A program made the translations under genes and the position numbers. Of a stretch of DNA of 59,318 bases, positions 1 to 7,051 are shown piece after piece; within the stretch, counting starts at the first letter, position 1, and each line of letters starts with the position of its first letter. This DNA is from an uncultured Pelagibacteraceae bacterium (lineage in GTDB: Bacteria; Pseudomonadota; Alphaproteobacteria; Pelagibacterales; Pelagibacteraceae), in the NCBI GenBank assembly GCA_902616145.1, contig CACMRM010000006.1, positions 1 to 59,318 of the forward strand. The letters are read 5' to 3'. The notes under the pieces are model-generated. The model saw nothing but the letters and a program-made list of their open reading frames with translations, was not told the origin of the DNA and ran no database searches.

Positions 1-650
1 GAAAATTTACAATCATAGCAGAGTATATTTAGATTTTTTTTAACAGCTTTTATTAATAATTCACAATATTTTGGATCAATGTCTTTAGCTAATTCGAACT
101 TGTTACAGTCATCTCTTTGAATTAAAAAAAGTAGATAAATTTCATAACCTTTTTGGCTTGCTTTTAATAATTCTTCAATATGCTTAAGACCTCTTGAAGT
201 TATAGCGTCAGGAAATTCAGCAACTCCTTTTTTTCTAGAAAGTGTTACATTTTTAACTTCTATAAAAGATTTTTTTTTACCCTCAGTAATTAAAAAATCG
301 AACCTGCTATTTAAACCAAAATTTACTTCTGGTTTTATGGTTTCTAAATCTTTAAACTTTTCAATTAATGAGCATTTTAAAGCATCTAAAGCAATTTTAT
401 TTGTAATGTGAGTATTAATTCCGACTTTAGAGCCCTGATCTTCGATTATTTGGAGAGTATATTTAAGCTTTCTTTTTGGATTTTCAGATTTTGTAAGCCA
501 GACTTTGTTATCTTTTTTCAGCAAACCCATCATTGAACCTGTATTCGGACAATGAGCAGTAACAATATTACTCCCTACTTTTATATCTACAAAAAATCGC
601 TTATATCTTTTTATAAATAGTCCTGTTATTAGTTTATCTTCAAAGTTCAT
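1..650 (-). CDS. sfsA: SfsA family protein (sugar fermentation stimulation protein), 3' end cut by window edge
   Basis: Reading down from an ATG at 650-648, the frame stays open for 216 codons to the window edge without a stop, so the C-terminus is missing. SfsA of E. coli is about 234 residues, so roughly 20 residues lie outside. Conserved family blocks are visible: AHCPNTGSM near residue 32, a PD-(D/E)XK-like core with RFDFLI followed by FIEVKNVTL, then FPDAITSRGLKHI, and finally LIQRDDCNKFELAKDIDP. SfsA is a nucleic-acid-binding protein of poorly defined function, reported in E. coli to affect maltose metabolism. The gene is head-to-head with the next one, with only 16 bp between start codons. 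Confidence 0.93.
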   Translation of the reverse strand, partial: MNFEDKLITGLFIKRYKRFFVDIKVGSNIVTAHCPNTGSMMGLLKKDNKVWLTKSENPKRKLKYTLQIIEDQGSKVGINTHITNKIALDALKCSLIEKFKDLETIKPEVNFGLNSRFDFLITEGKKKSFIEVKNVTLSRKKGVAEFPDAITSRGLKHIEELLKASQKGYEIYLLFLIQRDDCNKFELAKDIDPKYCELLIKAVKKNLNILCYDCKF

Positions 651-666
651 ATATAATTGATAATCT

Positions 667-1425
667 ATGAAGAAAAAGAAGAAGAAAGTAAATGCTGCAA
701 TTATAATAATCGGTAATGAAATTTTATCAGGGAGAACTCAGGATAAAAATATCGCATTTATTAGTAATTGGTTAAACTCAAAATGTGGAATTTCAGTTAG
801 CGAAATTAGAATTATACCTGACGTTGAAAAAATTATTATTAAAAATATAAGAACATTGTCAAAACTTTTTAACTATGTATTTACGACTGGAGGCATAGGG
901 CCAACACATGACGATATAACAGCTCAATCCATCGCAAAGGCTTTTAAAGTGAAATATGGCTATCATAAAGAAGCTTACCAAATATTAGAAAATTATTATG
1001 GGAAAGCAAAATTTAATGACGGAAGAAAAAAAATGGCTAAGATGCCAATAGTTGCAAAATTAATTTACAATCCTTCAAGTGCTGCACCAGGTTTTAAAAC
1101 TAAAAATGTTTTTTCACTCCCTGGTGTTCCATCAATTTTAAATTCAATGATTGATAATTGTAAAAGATATTTAATTAAAGGATTAAAGGTACACAGCAAA
1201 ACAGTAAATCTTTTCACTGTTGAAAGTAATATTTCAAAAAATTTAGCAATAATTCAAAATAAATATAAAAACTTTGTGGATATAGGCAGCTATCCTTTTT
1301 TTCGATTAGGCAAAATAGGAGTATCAGTAGTATGTAGATCAACTTCTAAGAAAAAATTAATTAATGTAAAAAAAGATTTAATGAAAATTATTAAGGATAA
1401 AAAAATTAAGGTTTTAAAAATTTAA
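667..1425 (+). CDS. CinA N-terminal / MoaB-like molybdopterin-binding domain protein
   Basis: A 252-residue protein with a very lysine-rich start. It carries the MoCF_biosynth (MoaB/Mog/CinA-N) signatures: IIGNEILSGRTQDKN near residue 14, TTGGIGPTHDDITAQSIAKA near residue 73, and LPGVP near residue 150. It corresponds to the N-terminal half of CinA and has no C-terminal nicotinamide-nucleotide amidase domain. In alphaproteobacteria such stand-alone proteins are usually annotated as competence/damage-inducible protein A or molybdopterin-binding protein. The substrate cannot be read from the sequence, and no other molybdenum-cofactor gene is in the window. The stop codon overlaps the convergent glycosyltransferase gene by 4 bp. 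Confidence 0.85.
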   Translation: MKKKKKKVNAAIIIIGNEILSGRTQDKNIAFISNWLNSKCGISVSEIRIIPDVEKIIIKNIRTLSKLFNYVFTTGGIGPTHDDITAQSIAKAFKVKYGYHKEAYQILENYYGKAKFNDGRKKMAKMPIVAKLIYNPSSAAPGFKTKNVFSLPGVPSILNSMIDNCKRYLIKGLKVHSKTVNLFTVESNISKNLAIIQNKYKNFVDIGSYPFFRLGKIGVSVVCRSTSKKKLINVKKDLMKIIKDKKIKVLKI

Positions 1426-2375
1426 ATTAAACTTAAAACTTCATCAACTCCTATAGAATTTATATCTTTTGTTTTATGGATAAGTTTACTATCAAGGACT
1501 TTTGTAAATTTATTTTTAGGAGCAAATTTTTTTGAATTAGTTGGGCCAAATAGAACAATCATCGGAATGTTAGCTAAAGCCATCATGTGCATTATGCCAT
1601 TGTCAATAGAAACAGCAGTGTCTAACCTAGCGGACAATGCTGTTACAAGAGCTGGACAAGATAATTTTGAATCAATTTCTGGAAATATTGCTGAAGGAAC
1701 TTGATTTTTAATTTTCTCAATTAAATCAATTTTATCTTTCTTAATAAAAAAAACTGGTATTTTATTTTTCGATAAAATTTTATTAGCTAAAGCTGTAAAT
1801 TTATAAATTGACCAACTTTTTTTTCTATAATTATTTCCTTGTGTGATAGAAAAACCCACATAGTTTGAATTCGGTAATAACCGTTTTGCCTCATTTAAAA
1901 TTTCTTTTGATAAATTTTTTATGTTGAAATTTACTTCAATTATATCCTCTTCCACAAATAAGCTTAAATTTTCTAAATGATCAAGACTGTTAGATTTTAT
2001 TTTCTTTGATGAAAAAAAACCATTAAGAGTTCTTGAATAAAATGAAATATGAGGAATTCTTTTTAAGATTAAAGAATTTCTAAATTTAGTTTGTAAATCA
2101 ATAATAAGGTCATATTTACCTAAACCTTTACTTAATGCTCTCTTATTTGCGAAGAAAAAATGCCACCATCTGAATCCAAAATATTTTAGACCTAGATCAA
2201 AAGTTTCTAAATGAATTTTATAATCTTTAAGTCTTCCATTAAAATGATTTGTATGTGCGCCTAGATAATAAAATTTTGCTTTTTTAAAATGACTTTTTAA
2301 ACTTAACAATATTGGAAACAGTTGTATTGAATCTCCTAGGCCGCCTCCAGAATTATATAATAAGATTTTTTTCAT
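1422..2375 (-). CDS. Glycosyltransferase family 9 (ADP-heptose:LPS heptosyltransferase-like)
   Basis: A 317-residue protein. The N-terminus (KKILLYNSGGGLGDSIQLFP) is the Gly-rich GT-B start seen in WaaC/WaaF-type enzymes. Near the C-terminus SIDNGIMHMMALANIPMIVL followed by FGPTNSKKFAP matches the GT9 nucleotide-sugar-binding motif (D-x-G-x-x-H-x-A-x-x-x-x-P, then FGPT). The likely role is transfer of heptose or a related sugar to the lipopolysaccharide core on the cytoplasmic face of the inner membrane. Donor and acceptor cannot be specified. It lies immediately outside the tRNA-Leu island and transcribes away from it. Confidence 0.85.
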   Translation of the reverse strand: MKKILLYNSGGGLGDSIQLFPILLSLKSHFKKAKFYYLGAHTNHFNGRLKDYKIHLETFDLGLKYFGFRWWHFFFANKRALSKGLGKYDLIIDLQTKFRNSLILKRIPHISFYSRTLNGFFSSKKIKSNSLDHLENLSLFVEEDIIEVNFNIKNLSKEILNEAKRLLPNSNYVGFSITQGNNYRKKSWSIYKFTALANKILSKNKIPVFFIKKDKIDLIEKIKNQVPSAIFPEIDSKLSCPALVTALSARLDTAVSIDNGIMHMMALANIPMIVLFGPTNSKKFAPKNKFTKVLDSKLIHKTKDINSIGVDEVLSLI

Positions 2376-2446
2376 GGGATAAATATACTTTATAAGATTT
2401 AAATAATAATATAAATGTCATATACATATTATAAAATAATAAATGT

Positions 2447-2485
2447 GCCCTCGTGGTGAAATTGGTAGACACAAAGGACTTAAAA
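2447..2485 (+). pseudogene. Truncated tRNA-Leu(UAA), 5' half only (attachment-site scar)
   Basis: The 39 bases match positions 1 to about 39 of the complete tRNA-Leu at 7473 exactly: acceptor 5' strand, D arm, 5' anticodon stem and the TAA anticodon. At 2486 the sequence changes abruptly (CCCCAAGG instead of TCCTTGCC). No variable arm, T arm or acceptor 3' strand follows, so it cannot fold as a tRNA. It marks the left junction of the island and probably retains the ancestral upstream sequence of the tRNA locus. Confidence 0.9.
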
Positions 2486-2508
2486 CCCCAAGGATACAGT
2501 AAGATTAG

Positions 2509-2538
2509 AGTCTCAGACAGTCTCAGGTAGTCTCAAAA
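2509..2538 (+). repeat. Three AGTCTCA repeats with exact 10-bp period
   Basis: AGTCTCA occurs at 2509-2515, 2519-2525 and 2529-2535, each start exactly 10 bp after the last, which is about one helical turn. The array starts 24 bp after the end of the truncated tRNA. Periodic direct repeats at this spacing suit cooperative protein binding on one face of the helix. No equivalent array is seen beside the intact tRNA-Leu. Function is unknown. Confidence 0.6.
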
Positions 2539-2604
2539 AATTATCAATCCTTATTTTATTATTTAACCTTTCAATTAGCATTAGAAATCAAGGCAAATTA
2601 ATTT

Positions 2605-2640
2605 GTGCAGACTAGAAGATAACTAGAAGACAGAGAGGGA
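2605..2640 (+). repeat. Island end repeat, left copy (two ACTAGAAGA units)
   Basis: Contains ACTAGAAGATA followed directly by ACTAGAAGACA and then GAGAGGGA. Over 26 bp (GACTAGAAGA onward) it matches the right-end copy at 7369 with two transitions (T/C) only. Its first 18 bases, GTGCAGACTAGAAGATAA, recur exactly at 3883-3900. It sits about 120 bp inside the left island boundary. Tandem short direct repeats inside an attachment site are compatible with integrase arm-type sites, but this is inference. Confidence 0.7.
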
Positions 2641-2660
2641 AAATTTGGTAAAATGATCTA

Positions 2661-3779
2661 ATGAGAAAACTTTTAAAATTGATAATAATAAATTTTACGT
2701 TATTATTATTTTTACATATTCCTTCACATAGCATTGAAATTACAAAAGATTTAAAACTTTTAGATTTATCAAAAGTTAATGAAGAAAGCTGTAGATATGC
2801 AGGGAGAGGCGCATTAACACTAAACAAAAATTTTTCAGATTTCATCCAAGGTTATGAGGAACCGTTGGCAATAGATGGAGCGTCAACTTTTATAGAGGAT
2901 AATACCGCTTACCTAAATAACGCCCTAGCTGGTTACAGTTCTGAAAAAGAAGATGGGATATTTAAAAAAAGATTGGTTGATCTCTCTATATCAAATAGTT
3001 TTAAAAAAGTTGATTGGACTGAAAAAGGGGGGTCATCACCTTCATTTGTGACAAATATATTAATAAAATCTTTAGCGTATTCTACTTCGTATTTGAGAAA
3101 TAAAAACAAATTAAATAAAGAAGAAATTAATCAACTGAATATTTACGTTGAAGACTTAAAGAAAAATTCTTATTTAGCTGATGCAAGAATTAAGAACAAA
3201 GATGCTGGAAGATATAAATCAATTTCTGGAGACGATACTAAATATTTTACAATCGATACAAAATTCGCTAGAGCAACTTCATTTATCATGTGGGGCGCGG
3301 CAATTAATGACAAAAAACTATTTGTGGAAGGTTATGAAATTTATATGAATTTAATGAAAACTTTAGATAAAAAAAAATTTTTTGAAAAAAAGTTAAGAGG
3401 TAATAATGAAGTTATCCAACACGTTATTCAAGGAGCTGAAGTTTTAAGATTGAATGGATTCAATATTTATAACACTAAATTTAAAAATGGTTCTCTTAGA
3501 GATCAATTAGAAACACATGCTAAAAGACTGATTAAAAATAACAACAAAGAAATTGCAGGCCTAGACCCAGATGCAGGCAAAACAAGTATAGTCAAAACTC
3601 GAGGTTATGGAGCCCATGTAGCTTGGATACCGTTTTATTTAAACGACGAAAAAAATAATACAGAAAATATTCAAAAAGTTCATGAAATTGCAACTGGATT
3701 TAGTTTAGATGATTATTCTGGTGGAGCTTTGGCTATTCACTCAGGTTGTTTATACGGTAAAAATTATATTCGTTACTAA
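2661..3779 (+). CDS. Exported alginate-lyase-like (alpha/alpha toroid) protein
   Basis: A 372-residue protein with an N-terminal signal peptide (MRKLLK, hydrophobic stretch, probable cut after HSHS near residue 24), so periplasmic or secreted. The central region (KFARATSFIMWGAAINDKKL, then EGYEIYMNLMKTLDKKKFF and VIQHVIQGAEVLRLNGFNIY, about residues 202-275) follows the helix pattern of alginate lyase (PL5/AlgL-type) toroids, where a similar block reads NHxYW...A.ALN...LF and later a conserved His with NG. The NHxYW His is not present here (TKFAR instead), so activity and substrate are uncertain. The next gene is a second lyase-like exported protein, which supports a role in polysaccharide handling. 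It could alternatively be a binding or structural protein of this fold. Confidence 0.55.
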   Translation: MRKLLKLIIINFTLLLFLHIPSHSIEITKDLKLLDLSKVNEESCRYAGRGALTLNKNFSDFIQGYEEPLAIDGASTFIEDNTAYLNNALAGYSSEKEDGIFKKRLVDLSISNSFKKVDWTEKGGSSPSFVTNILIKSLAYSTSYLRNKNKLNKEEINQLNIYVEDLKKNSYLADARIKNKDAGRYKSISGDDTKYFTIDTKFARATSFIMWGAAINDKKLFVEGYEIYMNLMKTLDKKKFFEKKLRGNNEVIQHVIQGAEVLRLNGFNIYNTKFKNGSLRDQLETHAKRLIKNNNKEIAGLDPDAGKTSIVKTRGYGAHVAWIPFYLNDEKNNTENIQKVHEIATGFSLDDYSGGALAIHSGCLYGKNYIRY

Positions 3780-3864
3780 TTTAAACTTATCATCAAACAG
3801 ACTAGCTTTGATACGTTAATAACTCTTCAACTTAACCCAACTTTTATGTCCACTTATCACTGCT

Positions 3865-3900
3865 AAAATATGGGAAGACTAGGTGCAGACTAGAAGATAA
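3865..3900 (+). repeat. Internal hybrid copy of the island end repeats
   Basis: 3865-3882 (AAAATATGGGAAGACTAG) is identical to 7357-7374 at the right end of the island. 3883-3900 (GTGCAGACTAGAAGATAA) is identical to 2605-2622 at the left end. The internal site therefore joins right-end sequence to left-end sequence, between the two lyase-like genes. That is what a junction between two tandem insertions would leave. It lies in a 168-bp gap otherwise without recognisable features. Confidence 0.65.
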
Positions 3901-3947
3901 TTTTTACTTTTCATAAATATTTAATACTGATAATTTAAATTTTAACG

Positions 3948-4910
3948 ATGAAAAGTTTGTCTATATTTTTATTATTTTTTCTCTTTTTAAATAATTCATA
4001 TGCTGATCCAATAGTATGGAAAGAATTAGCTGGAGGTAAAAGTAGTGGTAATTCGCGTTTAATTAATTTACCTGAAAGTGCTCTTGATGGAAAACAATTG
4101 AGAATGAACCATTGGGATGCTTGTTGGCAGAAAGGTAAAGGACCTGATCACTGTTTGATAATCACAGATGAGATGTCAAGAGAAGATAATTTCTCTATTA
4201 AATTTGAAAGTCATCCAGGTGATTGTGGGATATACAAGAAATCAAATGATAGCATAAATAACTGGAACAATTGCTATGAGGGAGCACGACGAGTTTTTAT
4301 AGGAACAAAGTATCGGGATTGGGGAAGTAAATGGCTTTCATTTTCCGTATTAATCCCTAAAAATTATATTCATTCAAATACGCCACTTATATTCAATCAA
4401 ATACATAGAAAAGGCAAAGGTGCACATTATAGAATGGGTATTTCACCTGAAGGAATTGTAAATGTACAGTTAAGAAGTTTTCTTCACGACAATGAGTGCG
4501 TGAAAATTAGCAAAAAACTTCTGGGAAAAAATATTTGTAGAAAAATAAGCGAAAAATATCACGATCCACCTTTTTTTGATTTAAAACATTTTTCTAATCA
4601 CTTAGGAAAGTGGATAGATGTAATAGTACATACACCAAATAAGAAAAGTTTATTCATATGGGTTAACGGCAAAAAAATTGTAGATATGCAAAATAAAATG
4701 CCAGGAAACTCATCACTCTCGTCAACAAATTTTGGTATTTATCAACCAAGAGCAAATCAAATAAAGGCTAAAGGAAAAAAAGTGAAAACTAAATGGAAGT
4801 ATGAGGAAGCGTCAACAGTTCAAATTTTGTACATAGATGAAATAAGATTTGCAGATCAATGTAATAAATTAAACCTAATAAATTTAGGGTACAATTGTAA
4901 TAAACTTTAA
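3948..4910 (+). CDS. Exported heparin lyase I-type (Polysacc_lyase fold) protein
   Basis: A 320-residue protein with a clear signal peptide (residues 1-19, cut after SYA before DPIVW). The beta-jelly-roll polysaccharide-lyase pattern (PF14099-like) is seen as WLSFSVLIPKNY near residue 128, FNQIHRKGKGAHYRMGISPE near residue 146, LGKWIDVIVHTPNKKSLFIW near residue 216 followed by VNGKKIVDM, and NFGIYQPRAN near residue 262. Eight or more cysteines suit an oxidising periplasm. The likely role is eliminative cleavage of an acidic polysaccharide; the substrate is not readable. It lies 169 bp after the first lyase-like gene, beyond the internal repeat. The family call is by motif pattern only. Confidence 0.6.
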   Translation: MKSLSIFLLFFLFLNNSYADPIVWKELAGGKSSGNSRLINLPESALDGKQLRMNHWDACWQKGKGPDHCLIITDEMSREDNFSIKFESHPGDCGIYKKSNDSINNWNNCYEGARRVFIGTKYRDWGSKWLSFSVLIPKNYIHSNTPLIFNQIHRKGKGAHYRMGISPEGIVNVQLRSFLHDNECVKISKKLLGKNICRKISEKYHDPPFFDLKHFSNHLGKWIDVIVHTPNKKSLFIWVNGKKIVDMQNKMPGNSSLSSTNFGIYQPRANQIKAKGKKVKTKWKYEEASTVQILYIDEIRFADQCNKLNLINLGYNCNKL

Positions 4911-4911
4911 A

Positions 4912-4950
4912 ATGAAAAAACTTTTAGCGATCGTGGTTCTGGATTTATAA
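4912..4950 (+). pseudogene. Remnant signal-peptide start of a lost exported protein
   Basis: A 12-codon frame, MKKLLAIVVLDL then TAA, sits one base after the lyase-like gene ends. MKKLLAIVVLGLL is a typical start of exported SAR11 proteins. Here it stops where the hydrophobic core should continue, so it looks like the beginning of a gene whose remainder was deleted or replaced before the MFS gene. Calling it a remnant rather than chance is inference. Confidence 0.4.
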
Positions 4951-4964
4951 GATATTAAATTAGC

Positions 4965-6179
4965 ATGAATTTAAAATCTTATAAATTTTCTCTTTATGAT
5001 TTTGCTAATTCTGCCTTTACAACAGTTATTATAACTTTTGTTTTCTCAAATTATTTTGCGGAGTCAATTGTTCAAGATATGGTTAATGGCCAGGCATATT
5101 GGGGTTGGGCCATTTCAGTATCAGGACTATGCATTGCATTAAGCGGACCCTTTTTAGGAAATTTAGCTGATAAGAAGAATTTAAACTCAATTATCTTAAA
5201 ATCAAGCACCTATTTATGTATACTTTTTACAGCAGCATTATGGTTTGCAAAACCATCTACTGAATATATTTTATTTACCTTAATCATAGTTTGTTTGGCA
5301 AACTATTTTTATGAACTAAGTTCTATTTTCTATAATTCATTATTAATTCATTCAGCGGATAAACAACATGTGGGAAAGGTGTCTGGTTTTGCTTTTGCGC
5401 TGGGGTATTTAGGTGGCATTATCACACTTGTTTTGACCATTATTTTATTAATTCAATCAAATTATTTAATCGATTTAGATCAAAAAATTAATTTTAGATC
5501 CACTGCCATTTTTGTAGCCCTTTGGTTTCTCATTTTTTCCTATCCACTATTAAGTCAAACAAAATATAAAAAAGTTGAACCAAACAAAAAAAAATCAAAT
5601 AGTTTAAAAAAGATTCTTTGGAATAATGGTCTAACTAACACAACTCGTTTTTTGTTTGCACGGCTACTTTATGCTGATGGTTTAAATACCATTTTTGTCA
5701 TGGGAGGTATTTTTGCTGTTGGGGTATTTAAACTATCAATAAATGAACTTTTAATGATGTCTGTTTTAATGAATGTTGCTGCTTTAATAGGTGCTAGTTT
5801 TGGTGGATATTTCAATGATAAATATAATTCAAAAAAAACAATTTCCTTTTCCTTGATATGTCTTATTTTCTTCTCCATTTTAATCATTTTTACACAGTCA
5901 AAAATTAGTTTTTTTATTTTTTCATTTTTCTTGGGATTATTTATAGGACCAATACAATCAGCTAGTAGGGTCATGATAACTAAATTAACAAAAATTGAGG
6001 ATCAGAATAAAGCCTTTGGTTTATTTGCTACTTCTGGAAAGCTAACGTCTTTTTTTGGCCCATTTTTAGTAGGAACCATTACTTTCATAACTGAAAATCA
6101 AAGGATAGGTTTTGCCTCAGTTCTTTTACTGCTCTTTTTTGGATGGATCATATTGCATAGAACCAAGGGATTAAAATAA
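4965..6179 (+). CDS. UMF1-type major facilitator superfamily permease
   Basis: A 404-residue integral membrane protein with about 12 hydrophobic segments. The N-terminus FSLYDFANSAFTTVIITFVF is the hallmark of the UMF1/Atg22-like MFS branch, followed by GNLADKKN, the loop-2 MFS signature (G-x-L-A-D-K). A second related loop motif, GGYFNDKYNSKK, occurs near residue 282 at the start of the C-terminal half. The substrate is unknown; related proteins are often linked to sugar, amino-acid or phosphodiester transport. Its stop codon overlaps the start of the GDPD gene (TAATG), so the two are translationally coupled and probably act on related substrates. Confidence 0.85.
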   Translation: MNLKSYKFSLYDFANSAFTTVIITFVFSNYFAESIVQDMVNGQAYWGWAISVSGLCIALSGPFLGNLADKKNLNSIILKSSTYLCILFTAALWFAKPSTEYILFTLIIVCLANYFYELSSIFYNSLLIHSADKQHVGKVSGFAFALGYLGGIITLVLTIILLIQSNYLIDLDQKINFRSTAIFVALWFLIFSYPLLSQTKYKKVEPNKKKSNSLKKILWNNGLTNTTRFLFARLLYADGLNTIFVMGGIFAVGVFKLSINELLMMSVLMNVAALIGASFGGYFNDKYNSKKTISFSLICLIFFSILIIFTQSKISFFIFSFFLGLFIGPIQSASRVMITKLTKIEDQNKAFGLFATSGKLTSFFGPFLVGTITFITENQRIGFASVLLLLFFGWIILHRTKGLK

Positions 6180-6799
6180 TGTTTATACACAGAGGATTAA
6201 TTGAAAAAAACTTTAGAGAAAATCATATTACTTCATTTAAAGAGTGTATAAAAAAAAAGTTTAATATTGAGACTGATATTCACTTTACCCAAAACAATAC
6301 ACCCATTTGCTTTCATGATTATAGCTTAAGAAGGTTATTCAATATCAGAAAAAAAACTAGAACAATTCTTGATAAGAATTTAAAAAAATACAAGATAACA
6401 AAACTATGTGATCTTTTAAAAATTTTAACTGTAAATACAAAAGTGTTAGTTGAGATTAAGCCTCTGCTTAGGAAAAATACTTTAAATCGATTGCTTGAAA
6501 CATGTAATGGTTTTAAGAAGAATGTTTATTTTATTTCTTTTAAAGAAAGCAATCTAGTCAAGATTAGAGGCATCACAAAAGATTTTAAACTTGGTTTAAT
6601 ATTACATAGTCATCGAAAAAATGGTAAAATTAACCAAAAACTAAATAAAAATCATATTAATTTCCTTGTTTTTCATACTCAATTTTTATTTATTTCCAAA
6701 ATAAAAAAAATAAAAAAAAAAAAATATTTTTACACATTTAAAAATATAAGAATGAATGATGCTAAATCAAATTATATTATTGAAAATATCATAAAATAA
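6179..6799 (+). CDS. Glycerophosphodiester phosphodiesterase (GDPD family)
   Basis: A 206-residue protein with the GDPD active-site set: HRG at residues 4-6, ENHITS, IETDIHFTQ with Glu31 and Asp33 as metal ligands, and FHDYSLRRL with His46/Asp47. GDPD enzymes hydrolyse glycerophosphodiesters to glycerol-3-phosphate and an alcohol. No signal peptide is seen, so it is cytoplasmic. It is shorter than typical UgpQ (about 240-250), and the C-terminal third is very lysine/isoleucine-rich and poorly conserved. Overlap with the permease suggests uptake plus hydrolysis of a phosphodiester, or a phosphate/glycerol scavenging role. The exact substrate is unknown. Confidence 0.85.
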   Translation: MFIHRGLIEKNFRENHITSFKECIKKKFNIETDIHFTQNNTPICFHDYSLRRLFNIRKKTRTILDKNLKKYKITKLCDLLKILTVNTKVLVEIKPLLRKNTLNRLLETCNGFKKNVYFISFKESNLVKIRGITKDFKLGLILHSHRKNGKINQKLNKNHINFLVFHTQFLFISKIKKIKKKKYFYTFKNIRMNDAKSNYIIENIIK

Positions 6800-6879
6800 T
6801 GAAAATAATATTCTCTAAAACAGTTCAATTCAATGAGATAAACTCATTTTCTTTATCGTTGTATGGCCACATTATTTAA
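6799..6879 (+). pseudogene. Short coupled reading frame after GDPD, possible truncated cistron
   Basis: An ATG overlaps the GDPD stop (TAATG at 6797-6801), in the same arrangement as MFS-GDPD, and opens a 26-codon frame starting MKIIFSKTVQFNEINSFSLS before a stop at 6877-6879. I do not recognise the product. The coupling suggests a third cistron that was truncated, but a chance frame is quite possible at this length. Confidence 0.25.
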
Positions 6880-7028
6880 GCTCCTTAGGGAAGATAAAAT
6901 AATAAATCTTTTTTAATATTTTTTTTAGTTTAAACATAAGTAATCAGAACATCTAATTATTAAGCCTATATTACAAAATATTTAATCTTTTATTAAAGAG
7001 GATTATATTTTTAAATATTAAATTAAGT
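6880..7028. other. AT-rich spacer, nothing recognised
   Basis: The spacer between the GDPD region and the repeat-flanked small gene is almost pure A/T runs. I see no reading frame, tRNA-like fold, strong promoter or hairpin with a T-tract. Confidence 0.5.
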
Positions 7029-7051
7029 AGGAGCGTTCTGTTGCCAGGTGC
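7029..7051 (+). repeat. 23-bp direct repeat, left copy, flanking the small gene
   Basis: Matches 7301-7323 at 21 of 23 positions; the shared core is GCGTTCTGTTGCCAG. It ends one base before the stop codon of the minus-strand small gene at 7052. With the right copy it brackets that single gene, start-to-start distance 272 bp. This resembles a one-gene cassette or small mobile unit. The repeat family is not one I recognise. Confidence 0.7.

Noticed and set aside
2509-2538. The AGTCTCA array considered as a CRISPR
   Set aside because: Repeats are 7 bp with 3-bp gaps, far too short, and there are no cas genes.
2447-2560. A complete second tRNA-Leu or a tmRNA-like RNA at the left junction
   Set aside because: No 3' anticodon stem, T arm or acceptor 3' strand follows 2485, and I find no tag-peptide or second tRNA-like half.
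2612-2845. 77-codon minus-strand frame at the left end of the island
   Set aside because: It lies antisense to the signal-peptide region of the lyase-like gene and runs through the direct repeats. Its composition is that of reversed AT-rich coding DNA and it has no family motif.
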